DNA from: a virus
Virus record (IMG/VR): IMGVR_UViG_3300046703_000100
Location: 27,573 to 91,572 of that record
Direction: 5' to 3' (one strand)
DNA length: 64,000 nt
The notes under the pieces are model-generated. The model did no database searches, was not told the origin of the DNA, and saw only the letters and a program-made list of their open reading frames with translations. Shown here piece by piece: positions 43,450 through 52,374 of this stretch. Both the position numbers and the translations under genes were made by a program. Numbering within the stretch: position 1 is the stretch's first letter; each line of letters opens with the position of its first letter.

Positions 43450-44043
43450 TTAATAAATATATATATTAAATTGGAGGGTGTCTGTGATTCCAACGCCCAT
43501 CTCCCATTTCGCAATTAATTTTTCTATTCTTTCATACTTCGGAATCTCTCTTCTATATGTAACGGTGAGGTTCGGTAATCTGTACGATGTGTAATCCGGT
43601 TTTAAAATTATAGAAGCAATTAAAGCAATCAAATCTGCTTCTTGTGCGGTCGGAGTTGGTTCAATTGTGTCTACATCATTATCTATTTCAAATTGTAAAT
43701 TATTATGAGAATAAACTGAATACCAACATGCTGATGCACGAATATAACCATTCATTTCATCGTCGGTATATTGATGATAATTATAATTTATTTGAATTAT
43801 GTCTCCTGAAAGAAGAGAATTAATACCTGATTGATTTGTAACTGTAATTTCATTAGTAGTAGAATCAAAGGAATATAAACTGGGTTCTAAAATTATTCCA
43901 TTTTGTAATACATTATTAATGGTTATATTTTGTTCTGCAATTGTAAAGATATTACTGACAGAGAAAGTAAATAACTCCGTACCGGTTTTAGAAAAGTCTT
44001 CCACTAATGAATATATTTTAGTCCTTATGTCTTCTAGTATCAT
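43450..44043 (-). CDS. candidate virion connector with fibre-type domain
   Basis: A 197-residue protein. The start at 44043 has GAGGAAG upstream; a longer frame from 44202 overlaps the previous gene heavily. It contains a NVLQNGIILEP...GDIIQINYN domain, as in the fibre proteins nearby, and a helical region EADLIALIASIILKP reminiscent of head-tail adaptors. It could be an adaptor that carries a fibre-like insertion; context-based. Confidence 0.5.
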   Translation of the reverse strand: MILEDIRTKIYSLVEDFSKTGTELFTFSVSNIFTIAEQNITINNVLQNGIILEPSLYSFDSTTNEITVTNQSGINSLLSGDIIQINYNYHQYTDDEMNGYIRASACWYSVYSHNNLQFEIDNDVDTIEPTPTAQEADLIALIASIILKPDYTSYRLPNLTVTYRREIPKYERIEKLIAKWEMGVGITDTLQFNIYIY

Positions 44044-44044
44044 T

Positions 44045-44518
44045 TTAGTCTTCCTCTTCTTTAGAAATAATTCGTTCTGGTCGATAAATATAAGTTCGAT
44101 AGAGCAATAATTCGCTTCCCCTATCACCTTTAAATAAAAATCCGTTCTTTTGAATAACTTTAAGTAGTTTATTATTTTTCTTAATCTTAATCCATAAATC
44201 ACTTTTAACGTTCCACAATATTATTTTCAAAAGTCTGTCAGCAAGATGTTCATCATTTGTAAGTAGTTTCACATATTTACGAGGAGAATTGTCCGACCAA
44301 CCAGTAACAAACCCCATACCATTTAAATTTTCTTCGTCGTATGCCCAACCATCTCCTTTATTTAAACAATCTAAAAGAACGTCAATATTATCTCTTAAAT
44401 AAATTCTCACATTATCTTTTGTTAAATAAAAATCACCCATAAGGTCAACCGTTTCAAATAAAATATTCTCAATTATTCTTTGTTCTTTTTGTGTATAGCC
44501 TTCCTTACAAATCAACAT
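44045..44518 (-). CDS. GNAT-like hypothetical protein
   Basis: A 157-residue protein with a helix-strand pattern and a C-terminal KVIQKNGFLFKGDRGSELLLYR, which resembles the end of N-acetyltransferase-like phage proteins. It is not certain: no Arg/Gln-x-x-Gly-x-Gly/Ala motif is visible. Followed directly by an HNH gene on its upstream side. Confidence 0.4.
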   Translation of the reverse strand: MLICKEGYTQKEQRIIENILFETVDLMGDFYLTKDNVRIYLRDNIDVLLDCLNKGDGWAYDEENLNGMGFVTGWSDNSPRKYVKLLTNDEHLADRLLKIILWNVKSDLWIKIKKNNKLLKVIQKNGFLFKGDRGSELLLYRTYIYRPERIISKEEED

Positions 44519-44520
44519 TA

Positions 44521-45174
44521 CTATACTCCTATAGTTATAAGTTCAGTAAAATAAGAATACCAATAATCTCTATTAGCATTTACTTCTGTATTACATTTAC
44601 TGCAAAGAGAAATTAGATTTTCGGGTAAACAATTCTCTTTACAATAATCTATATGATGAATTGATAAAACCTTATCTAAATCTTTAAGTTCTTGTTCTTC
44701 ATTCTTACCACATTTTTGGCATTTATGATTATCTCTATCACGAATTAAATCCTTGAGCTGTTTATTAAACTCAATAGTATAGGGAAATCTGCTCAAGCCA
44801 CCTAACCATTGAGGATGATTCTCTGGATTCTTATATTCTTCTTTACGAGCACAGGATTTACAACGGGTGTTAGGTTTTTCATCTCCATGATTTTTATAAC
44901 AAGCATTATTATTTAATTCTTTTTTACAATCAATACAAAATTTTTTACGAGATTCTAATCCACCTTGCCAAACAGGACTTAATTTTCCAGATTTACCAAA
45001 TTGATGATTTAATTTACCTTGTTGAAAACATTCTCGGCAATATTTTGCTCGTCTATCAATTTTTTGACCACAAATGCAATAATTTATTTCATGTGTCGCT
45101 TCAATAATATAGCATTTACGACATAATTTTACATGTTTTGCACTAAGTTTTTTACCACACTTACATTTATGCAT
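44521..45174 (-). CDS. free-standing HNH homing endonuclease with zinc ribbons
   Basis: A 217-residue protein with ribbons CKCGK...CRKC, CICGQ...CREC and CIDC...CKSC, a segment GKLSPVWQGG and NHPQWLGGLSRFPYTIEF, then the HNH core KCQKC...SIHHIDYCKENCLPENLISLCSKCN. Inserted immediately downstream of the capsid gene; the G/C-rich stem left of its start may be the capsid terminator whose U-run was displaced. Confidence 0.9.
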   Translation of the reverse strand: MHKCKCGKKLSAKHVKLCRKCYIIEATHEINYCICGQKIDRRAKYCRECFQQGKLNHQFGKSGKLSPVWQGGLESRKKFCIDCKKELNNNACYKNHGDEKPNTRCKSCARKEEYKNPENHPQWLGGLSRFPYTIEFNKQLKDLIRDRDNHKCQKCGKNEEQELKDLDKVLSIHHIDYCKENCLPENLISLCSKCNTEVNANRDYWYSYFTELITIGV

Positions 45175-45192
45175 TTTATCTTACCTTTTTGG

Positions 45193-45214
45193 GAGAGGGG
45201 AATATACCCCTCTC
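45193..45214 (-). terminator. stem-loop after capsid gene
   Basis: GAGAGGGG/CCCCTCTC, the same stem as the terminator at 5330, preceded by AAAA on the minus strand. Here it is followed by CCCAAAAAGG instead of a U-run, so it is probably leaky. It stands between the capsid gene and the HNH gene. Confidence 0.6.
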
Positions 45215-45233
45215 TTTTAAACTGTAATCAAGT

Positions 45234-46223
45234 TTAGTTCGTAGGAATATTACTATCCGCAACGACTACACCTGTTAAATCTGCTGAACATATAGCTTTG
45301 GTGTTGGTTATGGCGAAAATTATCGATTCGTAGCCAAAGACACCGTAGGCTAAAGTATTTGTTCCACCAACGTTTACAGGTACTGGATTAACAACGATAG
45401 CTCTCTGAGCTTCATTGACTTCCGCACCCATCAACTTTGCTATCTCAGGCGTAATCTGCCTTCTAACGAACTTAATCGGCTTGCCTTCTGCTATTCTTGA
45501 ATCTTTAGCAACCATTATACACTTAAATGGGTCTAACATATAAGCAGTGGCTTCTGTATCTGTAGCATCAACGGAAACTTTTCCGTATATCTTTATAACT
45601 TCTATGCCAAGCTCTTTCAGCTTCGCAGGTAGAGTTACATTATATCTGAAAGCCTGTACATTCGACTTATCATAAAGGTCGATGGCTTCTTTTACTCTTG
45701 AACCAGCCAATAGAACATAATCTGTACCATAATCCTCAAGGGCGTGTTTCATACCTATGAGCACATCGTACAAATCCGCACCTGTCTTCGCATAAGCGAA
45801 GGGCAGTTCCGCACCTGGCATATAAGTTGCAGTGCCAGCTACGATTGCATCCAATATAATCTTCATCTCTCTCTTATCCATACCACGTGTGATGGATTCT
45901 TTACGTCTTGAGAGGATGTCTGTATCAGGTGATGCCAATACAGCGTCAAGCAACACATATTCCAACTTCGAGTTCAAACCCTTAAACGTTATCTCTACGA
46001 TTCCGAGTGGGTCTCTCTTTTTGGGTACGATTGCTCCGGTGCTTACGTCTACATCAAGAATAACATCAGCGTACTGTTCCAAAGCGTTAAACTTCCATAT
46101 CTTCTCTCCAGGCTTCGCAACGAAAGTATCTGCAATTGCCTGTAGTTCCACTGGAACTGGAAGCTGGATGTTAATCGGCTGTCCTATTAAGGACGCTATC
46201 TCTAATACCATATCTCTATCCAT
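45234..46223 (-). CDS. major capsid protein (HK97-like)
   Basis: A 329-residue protein, AGGAG upstream, with higher GC and more uniform codon choice than most of the window, consistent with very high expression. Acidic alpha/beta composition; central DREMKIILDAIVAGTA, YVLLAGSRVKEAIDLYD, and a C-terminal beta domain NVGGTNTLAYGVFGYESIIFAITNT fit a HK97-fold capsid subunit. Its N-terminus LIGQPINIQLPVPVEL resembles a segment of the prohead protease (IIGEPINVQLPSPITV). Placed directly after the protease gene. Confidence 0.8.
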   Translation of the reverse strand: MDRDMVLEIASLIGQPINIQLPVPVELQAIADTFVAKPGEKIWKFNALEQYADVILDVDVSTGAIVPKKRDPLGIVEITFKGLNSKLEYVLLDAVLASPDTDILSRRKESITRGMDKREMKIILDAIVAGTATYMPGAELPFAYAKTGADLYDVLIGMKHALEDYGTDYVLLAGSRVKEAIDLYDKSNVQAFRYNVTLPAKLKELGIEVIKIYGKVSVDATDTEATAYMLDPFKCIMVAKDSRIAEGKPIKFVRRQITPEIAKLMGAEVNEAQRAIVVNPVPVNVGGTNTLAYGVFGYESIIFAITNTKAICSADLTGVVVADSNIPTN

Positions 46224-46328
46224 TTTAAATCTCCTATTACTATTTATTTTTTTTTCTTATAAATAAATCCGTATCTTTATTGACTTATTTATATTTTTTA
46301 CTATATCTTTTTATTACCGTATCTTCTA

Positions 46329-49300
46329 TTAAGTCTTTCTTGCTTTTCTTCCAAATGCTTTAGCGTCTATTTCTGCTCTAACGTCTTTGTTAGGGTCGCC
46401 AGCTTCTTCGGATTTAGAACCAATAACTTTACCTTTTGTCGCAACTTCAAGATTTGCTTTTTCTAATTTCAAATCTGCAAATTTTGTATTATCTAATATA
46501 TCTCTATCAGATATTTTGCTTGCTATTTCAAGACCAACTTCTCTCTGACGCTTTCCTATTTCTTCAGCATTAACTTTATAAAATTCAATCTGAGAAGCCA
46601 TTTCTCTATGCATTTCACAAGCTTTTTCTTTTGATATTTTTCTGGCTTCTTGAAGTTTCTTATGAGCTTTTTTGACAGATGCAACATGACGAGCGATACA
46701 AGCTTTTGCTTGAGCTAATTTTTCAGCAAGTTTATCAGAATCATCACCTGGCAATGGAACTTGGTATCCTTTTAATTCAGCTATATTACGATTCATATCG
46801 GGTTTACCAGTTTTCAAGTCAGCTACAGTTCTATCCATATCGGGTTTTCCTGTCTTTAAATCTGCAACAGTTCTATCAATGTCAGGCTTACCTGATTTTA
46901 GGTCTGCAACTGTTCTATCCATATCTGGTTTACCGCTCTTCAAATCCGCTACTGTCCTATCTATGTCGGGTTTGCCAGTTTTTAAATCAGCTACATCGGT
47001 ATGTTTTTCATCTTTCACCGGCTTTTTAAGGTCAGCATTTTCGGTATTTGCAATATTTCTATTCATATCTGGTTTGCCTCCTTTCAAGTCGGCTTTTTCT
47101 TTACTTCCTCTTACTCCTAATATCGAAGTAGGCTCATCAGAGGCTTTGTTTTTATTTTCTTTTGTTTCTTCTTTTTCCTCTTTAATAGTTTCTAATTTCT
47201 CTTCTTCTTCTGCCATCTTTTGTTCTTTAAGTGTTTTATCCTGTAAGAATAAAGCATCATCATGAGATTTTATAAGTTTTTCTGCTACTTTTTCAGCATT
47301 TTTATCATCCATAACATCTGTATCATAAGAGTCTGCATCGGCTTTATTCATATTCATATGCATATTAAGTTCTTTTGCTCTACGAAGAACTTTTGCTCTT
47401 ACTGATTCAGGAGAAACTCCTAATGATTTTAATCCAGCTTTCGGAGCTTCTTGTCCAAGACGAGACAATGCATTACGCACATGTGCAGGGTCTTTTATAG
47501 GATATTTACGAATTGTTTTTCCATCTTTATGAATAACAACTGCAAAATCCTTATCTGATAAGCTTTGTCTTTGCTCATATGTTAGTTTCTTTGCTACTTC
47601 GAATCCATCTTCATAACTATCGTCAATTGATGCCTCGACAGGAGATTCTATCTCGGCAGACGGCTTTACATCTTTCTTTTCCATGTCTTTTTCTCCTTCT
47701 GTTTCTATTATATTAGCAGATTTATCTATTAACTCGTCTGCTGTCGAGATTAGTTCTTTTTCACTGACTATAAAAATACCTTCTATGCCAGCTACTTCTA
47801 AATTATATAAATTAAGACCTGAAGGATTTTCGTTTATTATTTTCCCTTCAAGTACGATTTCTCCACCATTTGAAAGTGGATAGTTAAATTCTACTAAACC
47901 AGCTTTATGAACATAATTATCTATCTTATTAATCACAGTTGGGTCTGAATTAACTCTTGGAGTTGTTACTGTATTAAGGTCTGTCGGTGCTCCATATTTA
48001 GTTTCATAATCGGCTTTTGTCATTTCGTTAATAGAAGAAATTCTACGAACCATTTCATTAGTAATGTCATGACTAAATCTTAAATTACATTCGCCACATG
48101 ATACTTCGTATTTATTATTCTTAGAAGTACCTGCATAACCTACTCTATGACCACATTGTGCACAAGGTGCCGTTCCTATATGTAGAAAATGTAAATTAGA
48201 CATTACTGTAGCTTTTGGGTCTTCTTGATAACTAATAACATAAGCTCTTTGACAAGACATACATTTTATATCAGCATTTTTATTATCTGATTTTAGAATT
48301 CTCCAATTACGAGATGAACATGCTGGACAAGACATTTTAAAATCTATATGTTGAGGAGGATATTTTGTCTCACCTTTTTCATTTAATATTGCTTTACATT
48401 CTGGACATTTAATTTCGTTTGCTGTAACAAAAGGTTTATCAATTATGTAAGAACAATTCGCACATTTTACTGATGAAAAAGGAGTTGAAATATTATCTAA
48501 TAAACCACCGCATTTCATACAAGCATACGTATAAGTATTTGTACCATCTCCAACAACTTTCTTATTAGGTATACCTTTATAAGCACATTTAGGACATTCT
48601 ACTTCCTTATCCATAGACGCTACTGAATGAGGAGGATTATTTCTTGGTTTAACACCAACTACATCTTTATTCTCTGGTTTCTCTTTATCAGATATTGCAA
48701 AAGGAGCGACCAATACTGGTTTAGTTCCTACACTATCTTTACCTGATACTGTTATAGGAGAAGGAAGTTGTACATTAATCGGTTCTCCGATAATTTTTGC
48801 TTCTTCTGGTTCTTGGCATTTACCGCATTTACGACAAATTGTTTCGCCATGAATAATCATTTCTTCACAAGGGTGAAAATGTTTAGAAGCGTATACCATA
48901 TCTTCTTCGTTAATTTTTGCCATCTCAAGAACATGAGCATCAGCAAATGCTGGTTTAGTTTTAAATAAAATTGCTCCACCAGCTATTTCCATTTCTGTTA
49001 ATAGATATGTGCCATCGCTCAAATATTTACGTTTATTCTTGGCACACCAGATTTCGTAACTACATGTTAATTTTCCTGCTCTAAATAATGCTTGAGCTTG
49101 TTTCCATTCGTCTGCAAAATTTGATTTAAATATAATGCCATATGCTATTACTGATTCATCTTTTACTATATATTTATAATCAATATAATACCCTATAACT
49201 CTTGACCTATTGTGGTCAATGTCGATACTTTTTCCACAAATTCCAGGTAATGCACGTAGAAGAATCTTCTTAGGTAATCGAGCACGATTTCCGTTAGCTT

Positions 49301-49505
49301 TATCAGCAAAAGTATATACCATTTTTATGCCAGCAAGGTCTCTACTATCTTGAAGAAGTATCCCTCTTGCTTTAGCGATTTGAAATAATTCATTCTCTTC
49401 TTTCGAACCTTCTTCTAATAATTGAAGAGAAACGGATTCTTCATAATCAGTTAAAAATTCTTGACATTGTATAGAAGTTATAAATTCTTCTTTTATTTCT
49501 GGCAT
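46329..49505 (-). CDS. prohead protease with zinc ribbons, DUF6582-like domain and scaffold repeats
   Basis: A 1058-residue multidomain protein. N-terminal about 220 residues: prohead protease (SIDIDHNRSRVIGYY with the catalytic His; KLTCSYEIWC with the catalytic Ser). Then CxxC zinc ribbons: CRKCGKC; CPKC...CMKC; CANC...CPEC; CPAC...CMSC; CAQC...CGEC. Then an acidic region, a DUF6582-like domain (FAVVIHKDGKTIRKYPIKDPAHVRNAL), a Lys/Glu-rich coiled coil, five tandem 14-residue repeats, and a helical C-terminus that looks like a scaffold. The multi-ribbon insertion is unusual for a prohead protease. Confidence 0.82.
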   Translation of the reverse strand: MPEIKEEFITSIQCQEFLTDYEESVSLQLLEEGSKEENELFQIAKARGILLQDSRDLAGIKMVYTFADKANGNRARLPKKILLRALPGICGKSIDIDHNRSRVIGYYIDYKYIVKDESVIAYGIIFKSNFADEWKQAQALFRAGKLTCSYEIWCAKNKRKYLSDGTYLLTEMEIAGGAILFKTKPAFADAHVLEMAKINEEDMVYASKHFHPCEEMIIHGETICRKCGKCQEPEEAKIIGEPINVQLPSPITVSGKDSVGTKPVLVAPFAISDKEKPENKDVVGVKPRNNPPHSVASMDKEVECPKCAYKGIPNKKVVGDGTNTYTYACMKCGGLLDNISTPFSSVKCANCSYIIDKPFVTANEIKCPECKAILNEKGETKYPPQHIDFKMSCPACSSRNWRILKSDNKNADIKCMSCQRAYVISYQEDPKATVMSNLHFLHIGTAPCAQCGHRVGYAGTSKNNKYEVSCGECNLRFSHDITNEMVRRISSINEMTKADYETKYGAPTDLNTVTTPRVNSDPTVINKIDNYVHKAGLVEFNYPLSNGGEIVLEGKIINENPSGLNLYNLEVAGIEGIFIVSEKELISTADELIDKSANIIETEGEKDMEKKDVKPSAEIESPVEASIDDSYEDGFEVAKKLTYEQRQSLSDKDFAVVIHKDGKTIRKYPIKDPAHVRNALSRLGQEAPKAGLKSLGVSPESVRAKVLRRAKELNMHMNMNKADADSYDTDVMDDKNAEKVAEKLIKSHDDALFLQDKTLKEQKMAEEEEKLETIKEEKEETKENKNKASDEPTSILGVRGSKEKADLKGGKPDMNRNIANTENADLKKPVKDEKHTDVADLKTGKPDIDRTVADLKSGKPDMDRTVADLKSGKPDIDRTVADLKTGKPDMDRTVADLKTGKPDMNRNIAELKGYQVPLPGDDSDKLAEKLAQAKACIARHVASVKKAHKKLQEARKISKEKACEMHREMASQIEFYKVNAEEIGKRQREVGLEIASKISDRDILDNTKFADLKLEKANLEVATKGKVIGSKSEEAGDPNKDVRAEIDAKAFGRKARKT
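46782..46991 (-). repeat. five tandem 42-base repeats in protease/scaffold gene
   Basis: Five units encoding ADLK[ST]GKPD[MI][DN]R[TN][VI], in direct succession; one more distant copy lies upstream. Codons differ between units, so the peptide sequence rather than recent copying maintains the repeat. Part of the scaffold region. Confidence 0.85.
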
Positions 49506-50098
49506 AAATATAAAGCCTCCATTACTTTACTAAAATAAGCAAACCAATAGTCTCTATTATAATTTGCTAAACAATTACATTTATTACAAAGAGTAATTAA
49601 ATTTTCTTCTTTGCAATTATTTTTACTATAATCTATATGATGAATCGATAATTTTTTATTAATTTCTTTTATTTGTTGGTCTTCAATTTTGAAACAATAT
49701 TGACATTCGTGATGGTCTCGGTCTCTTATTTGTTCTTTTAAATTATCGTTAAATTCTATCGAATAGAGATTATTCCAAATACCGCCTTGCCAATTGGGGT
49801 TATCTTCGCCAATATTTTTACCAATATGTTTTTCACTTATTTGTTGTTTGGTTTCTTTCGTATGATGTTTACCATACATACCGTTATTTTCTGGTTTAGA
49901 TAATCTTTTTATTGCTCTATTTTTAATATCGATTATCAATTGTGGATTTTCTTTAAAAGCATGTTTTGTAGCACAAGAAGGACATCTTCCTCCACCAAAT
50001 CTTGCTGTTTTTCTACATATGTTCTCTCCACAATCGGTACAATGACCTTTGTGCATTATTTCATATTGTTTTGAATATTCTTTACGATATTTATTCAT
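49493..50098 (-). CDS. free-standing HNH homing endonuclease with zinc ribbon
   Basis: A 201-residue protein with N-terminal CTDCGENIC...CPSC, a NUMOD3-like GMYGKHHTKETKQQISEKH, NPNWQGG, and the HNH core ECQYC...SIHHIDYSKNNCKEENLITLCNKCN. Overlaps the protease gene by 13 bases. Very similar in its last 90 residues to the enzyme at 33058. Confidence 0.9.
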   Translation of the reverse strand: MNKYRKEYSKQYEIMHKGHCTDCGENICRKTARFGGGRCPSCATKHAFKENPQLIIDIKNRAIKRLSKPENNGMYGKHHTKETKQQISEKHIGKNIGEDNPNWQGGIWNNLYSIEFNDNLKEQIRDRDHHECQYCFKIEDQQIKEINKKLSIHHIDYSKNNCKEENLITLCNKCNCLANYNRDYWFAYFSKVMEALYLCQK

Positions 50099-50100
50099 AT

Positions 50101-50340
50101 TTATAATTTATCTACTTCTTCAGAACCTTTAGTATAATATTTCTCTTCTTCGGGGTCTAACATAATTAATAAAGAAATAAATTCTCCAGCATGTACACGT
50201 TCTTCATTCGCTATAGATATTAAAACTTTCTTTGCAAGTTCATCATCACATTGTTCAGCAAGGGTTGTATAATCGGCAATTGCTCCGTATTCTGCTGTAA
50301 TCATTTTACGAATCTGACGAATAAGTTCTTGTTTAGTCAT
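50101..50340 (-). CDS. ferritin-like / rubrerythrin-like small protein
   Basis: A 79-residue two-helix protein: MITAEYGAIADYTTLAEQC...LAKKVLISIANEERVHAGEFISLLIMLDPEEEKYY. E17...Y21 and EExxH (E47-E48-x-x-H51) are the di-iron-type ligands of a half ferritin-like bundle, such as occurs as cargo of encapsulins. It lies between the portal and the protease genes and starts on the last base of the portal stop codon. Confidence 0.7.
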   Translation of the reverse strand: MTKQELIRQIRKMITAEYGAIADYTTLAEQCDDELAKKVLISIANEERVHAGEFISLLIMLDPEEEKYYTKGSEEVDKL

Positions 50341-52358
50341 TATTTTTTACCTTTGAATTTTCCTGCCAAACGTTCCCAAAGAGAAAGATTGCTTTTTGCT
50401 AATCCTGATTTTCGTACTGCACTATACGCAACCCGAAAGGCATATTGTTCAACTGCTTTAATAGGTTTTCCTTTAGCCATCATATATCTAAACGCTCCAT
50501 TAAATGCTCCCCGAAAAACTTTTTGTTTCTCTTCTGACATTTTCTTTATAGCAGGAGGTAGTGAATTTAAACTTGTGTATGGTGCAGTAACTAAATCATT
50601 CTCTGAAGCAGTCTTGGCATATGCTGGATGATTTTCTCCGACCCATGTTTTTGCTTCTGATTGTTTCCAAGTATTTTTATCGAATAAATAAGATTGTATT
50701 GTTGTTGTCTTTTGACCTTTTATTTTCCCTATAATTGCTTTAATGTGTTTTGAAGGTGAAAGAACTATTGTTCTAAAAGATTTATCATCAAATTGTTTCG
50801 GGTCTTTTTGACGATAGCGAAGATAATTTTCTGTAATTCTTACTCCTGATTTTCTTGCTAATTCTAATTCATCTGAATCAAAATTAACTATCTCTGCTGT
50901 AATTACATCATTATCTTCTTCTTCAAATGCACTATAATTCCAATTCTGTGTTTCTGTTCCTGTTCGGTCTTGAAGAGTTTCTTTGCCATCTTTATTAGTA
51001 GCTGTTGGAGGAATAACCTCTGTATTTGTTCCTTGTATATCTATTCCTTTTCCTTCTTGATTTTGAGTAATAGGAGGATACATTGTAATTGAATCACCAG
51101 ATTTTTCTTCTTTTTCTCTTCGGAATTTCTCGGTTTCATAATCTCCTTCACCAACTAATTCTACAAAAGTTCTCTTAGATAACAAACCTCTATCATAAAG
51201 AGTTCTTAATTTCTCTTTAAATTCGTCAGTCATAAAAGAACGAACTGGGGAAGATGATATATATAATTTTGATGCGTTATATTTAATGTGCGAATCGTTT
51301 TTCTCGGCAATAAGATAAAGAAGGGTATTTAAAATATGCTTAAAATCTTCAATAGCTGAATTAATTTCTTGAATAAACGCTTTAGGATTTAGGACAGATT
51401 CTCGACGATTAGAAACTACGCCCTGAACTATATCTATAAAACCAAGACCTGAAAGAATATTTCTTTCGGCTTGTTCGAAGAGTTCTGCCTGAAATAATGT
51501 CTTTAAATCTGGAATTAAATGTTTTATCTCTTCATCAAAATTTGTAACTCTCATCGGTGTCTTAACCTGTTTATCATCCAAATGCATTACACGAAGATTC
51601 TCATACAACTGTTGGAATTGATTTACAACTTCTTGTAATTCAGGTTGTGAATAAGTCTTCTGTTGATTTAAAGCAAGACCTTCAGTACCTTTCTGCACTA
51701 ATAGCATATAAGGAATAATCTGGTCAAGAACTTCTATTTCTTTTTTCTTTAACGATTCTATAATTTTATAATTATAATAAACACCACGCTTAATTGTATA
51801 AGGAATAGGATATTTATCAAACCATCTACAATAAGGACGATTAACTATATGAGTGCCTGGCGTAATTTTATTCTCAGAATCTTTACCTATATAATAAGAC
51901 CATGAATCTACTGTAAGAACATCAGTGTTTTTATCTTTTTCTAAAGCATGAATTGAACCACCATCTACAAAAATCATTTGGTCAGGAAGAAGAAGATTTG
52001 TAGTAGGGTCTTTTTTCCAATGAGCTATCTGAAGAACACAGAATGAAGAGTATTTCCACCTCTCCTGCATATACTCTTTTGCTAATGCTTTAATACCCAT
52101 TGGAATTGTTCCATAGGGAGCATTAATGGTATTGAGCCAATTATTTAATACTTCATCAAGTTGGTCATTCTCAGCTTCGATACGGTAAGAAACTGAAGCA
52201 GATTGCACTGCAAAATCGGTAAGCACATCAACCAACCCTGTCATATCATTACGAAACATACTCGCTACTACCTCACATTGATTGTGGAAATCTGCCGGAA
52301 CTACGATTTTCCGGAGGAGGAGCGATAATATATACGTCATAATCATGCTTGAATCCAC
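50340..52358 (-). CDS. portal protein with C-terminal ChaB-like domain
   Basis: A 672-residue protein. The first about 430 residues have portal character: GLVDVLTDFAVQSASVSYRI, a long crown helix, and KTLFQAELFEQAERNILSGLGF. The rest is a linker and two accessory parts; the last is a ChaB-like domain (YTSLNSLPPAIKKMSEEKQ...FNGAFRYMMAKG...AYSAVRKSG). Position between TerL and the protease agrees. The ChaB-like domain may contact DNA or the internal scaffold; this is inference. Confidence 0.78.
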   Translation of the reverse strand: MDSSMIMTYILSLLLRKIVVPADFHNQCEVVASMFRNDMTGLVDVLTDFAVQSASVSYRIEAENDQLDEVLNNWLNTINAPYGTIPMGIKALAKEYMQERWKYSSFCVLQIAHWKKDPTTNLLLPDQMIFVDGGSIHALEKDKNTDVLTVDSWSYYIGKDSENKITPGTHIVNRPYCRWFDKYPIPYTIKRGVYYNYKIIESLKKKEIEVLDQIIPYMLLVQKGTEGLALNQQKTYSQPELQEVVNQFQQLYENLRVMHLDDKQVKTPMRVTNFDEEIKHLIPDLKTLFQAELFEQAERNILSGLGFIDIVQGVVSNRRESVLNPKAFIQEINSAIEDFKHILNTLLYLIAEKNDSHIKYNASKLYISSSPVRSFMTDEFKEKLRTLYDRGLLSKRTFVELVGEGDYETEKFRREKEEKSGDSITMYPPITQNQEGKGIDIQGTNTEVIPPTATNKDGKETLQDRTGTETQNWNYSAFEEEDNDVITAEIVNFDSDELELARKSGVRITENYLRYRQKDPKQFDDKSFRTIVLSPSKHIKAIIGKIKGQKTTTIQSYLFDKNTWKQSEAKTWVGENHPAYAKTASENDLVTAPYTSLNSLPPAIKKMSEEKQKVFRGAFNGAFRYMMAKGKPIKAVEQYAFRVAYSAVRKSGLAKSNLSLWERLAGKFKGKK

Positions 52359-52374
52359 TTTTAGTCTCCTTTAA

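Noticed and set aside
46679-47265. Long plus-strand frames opposite the protease/scaffold gene
   Set aside because: They are antisense shadows of the tandem repeats (periodic Tyr/Leu/Gln or Ser/Gly content) without a ribosome binding site.
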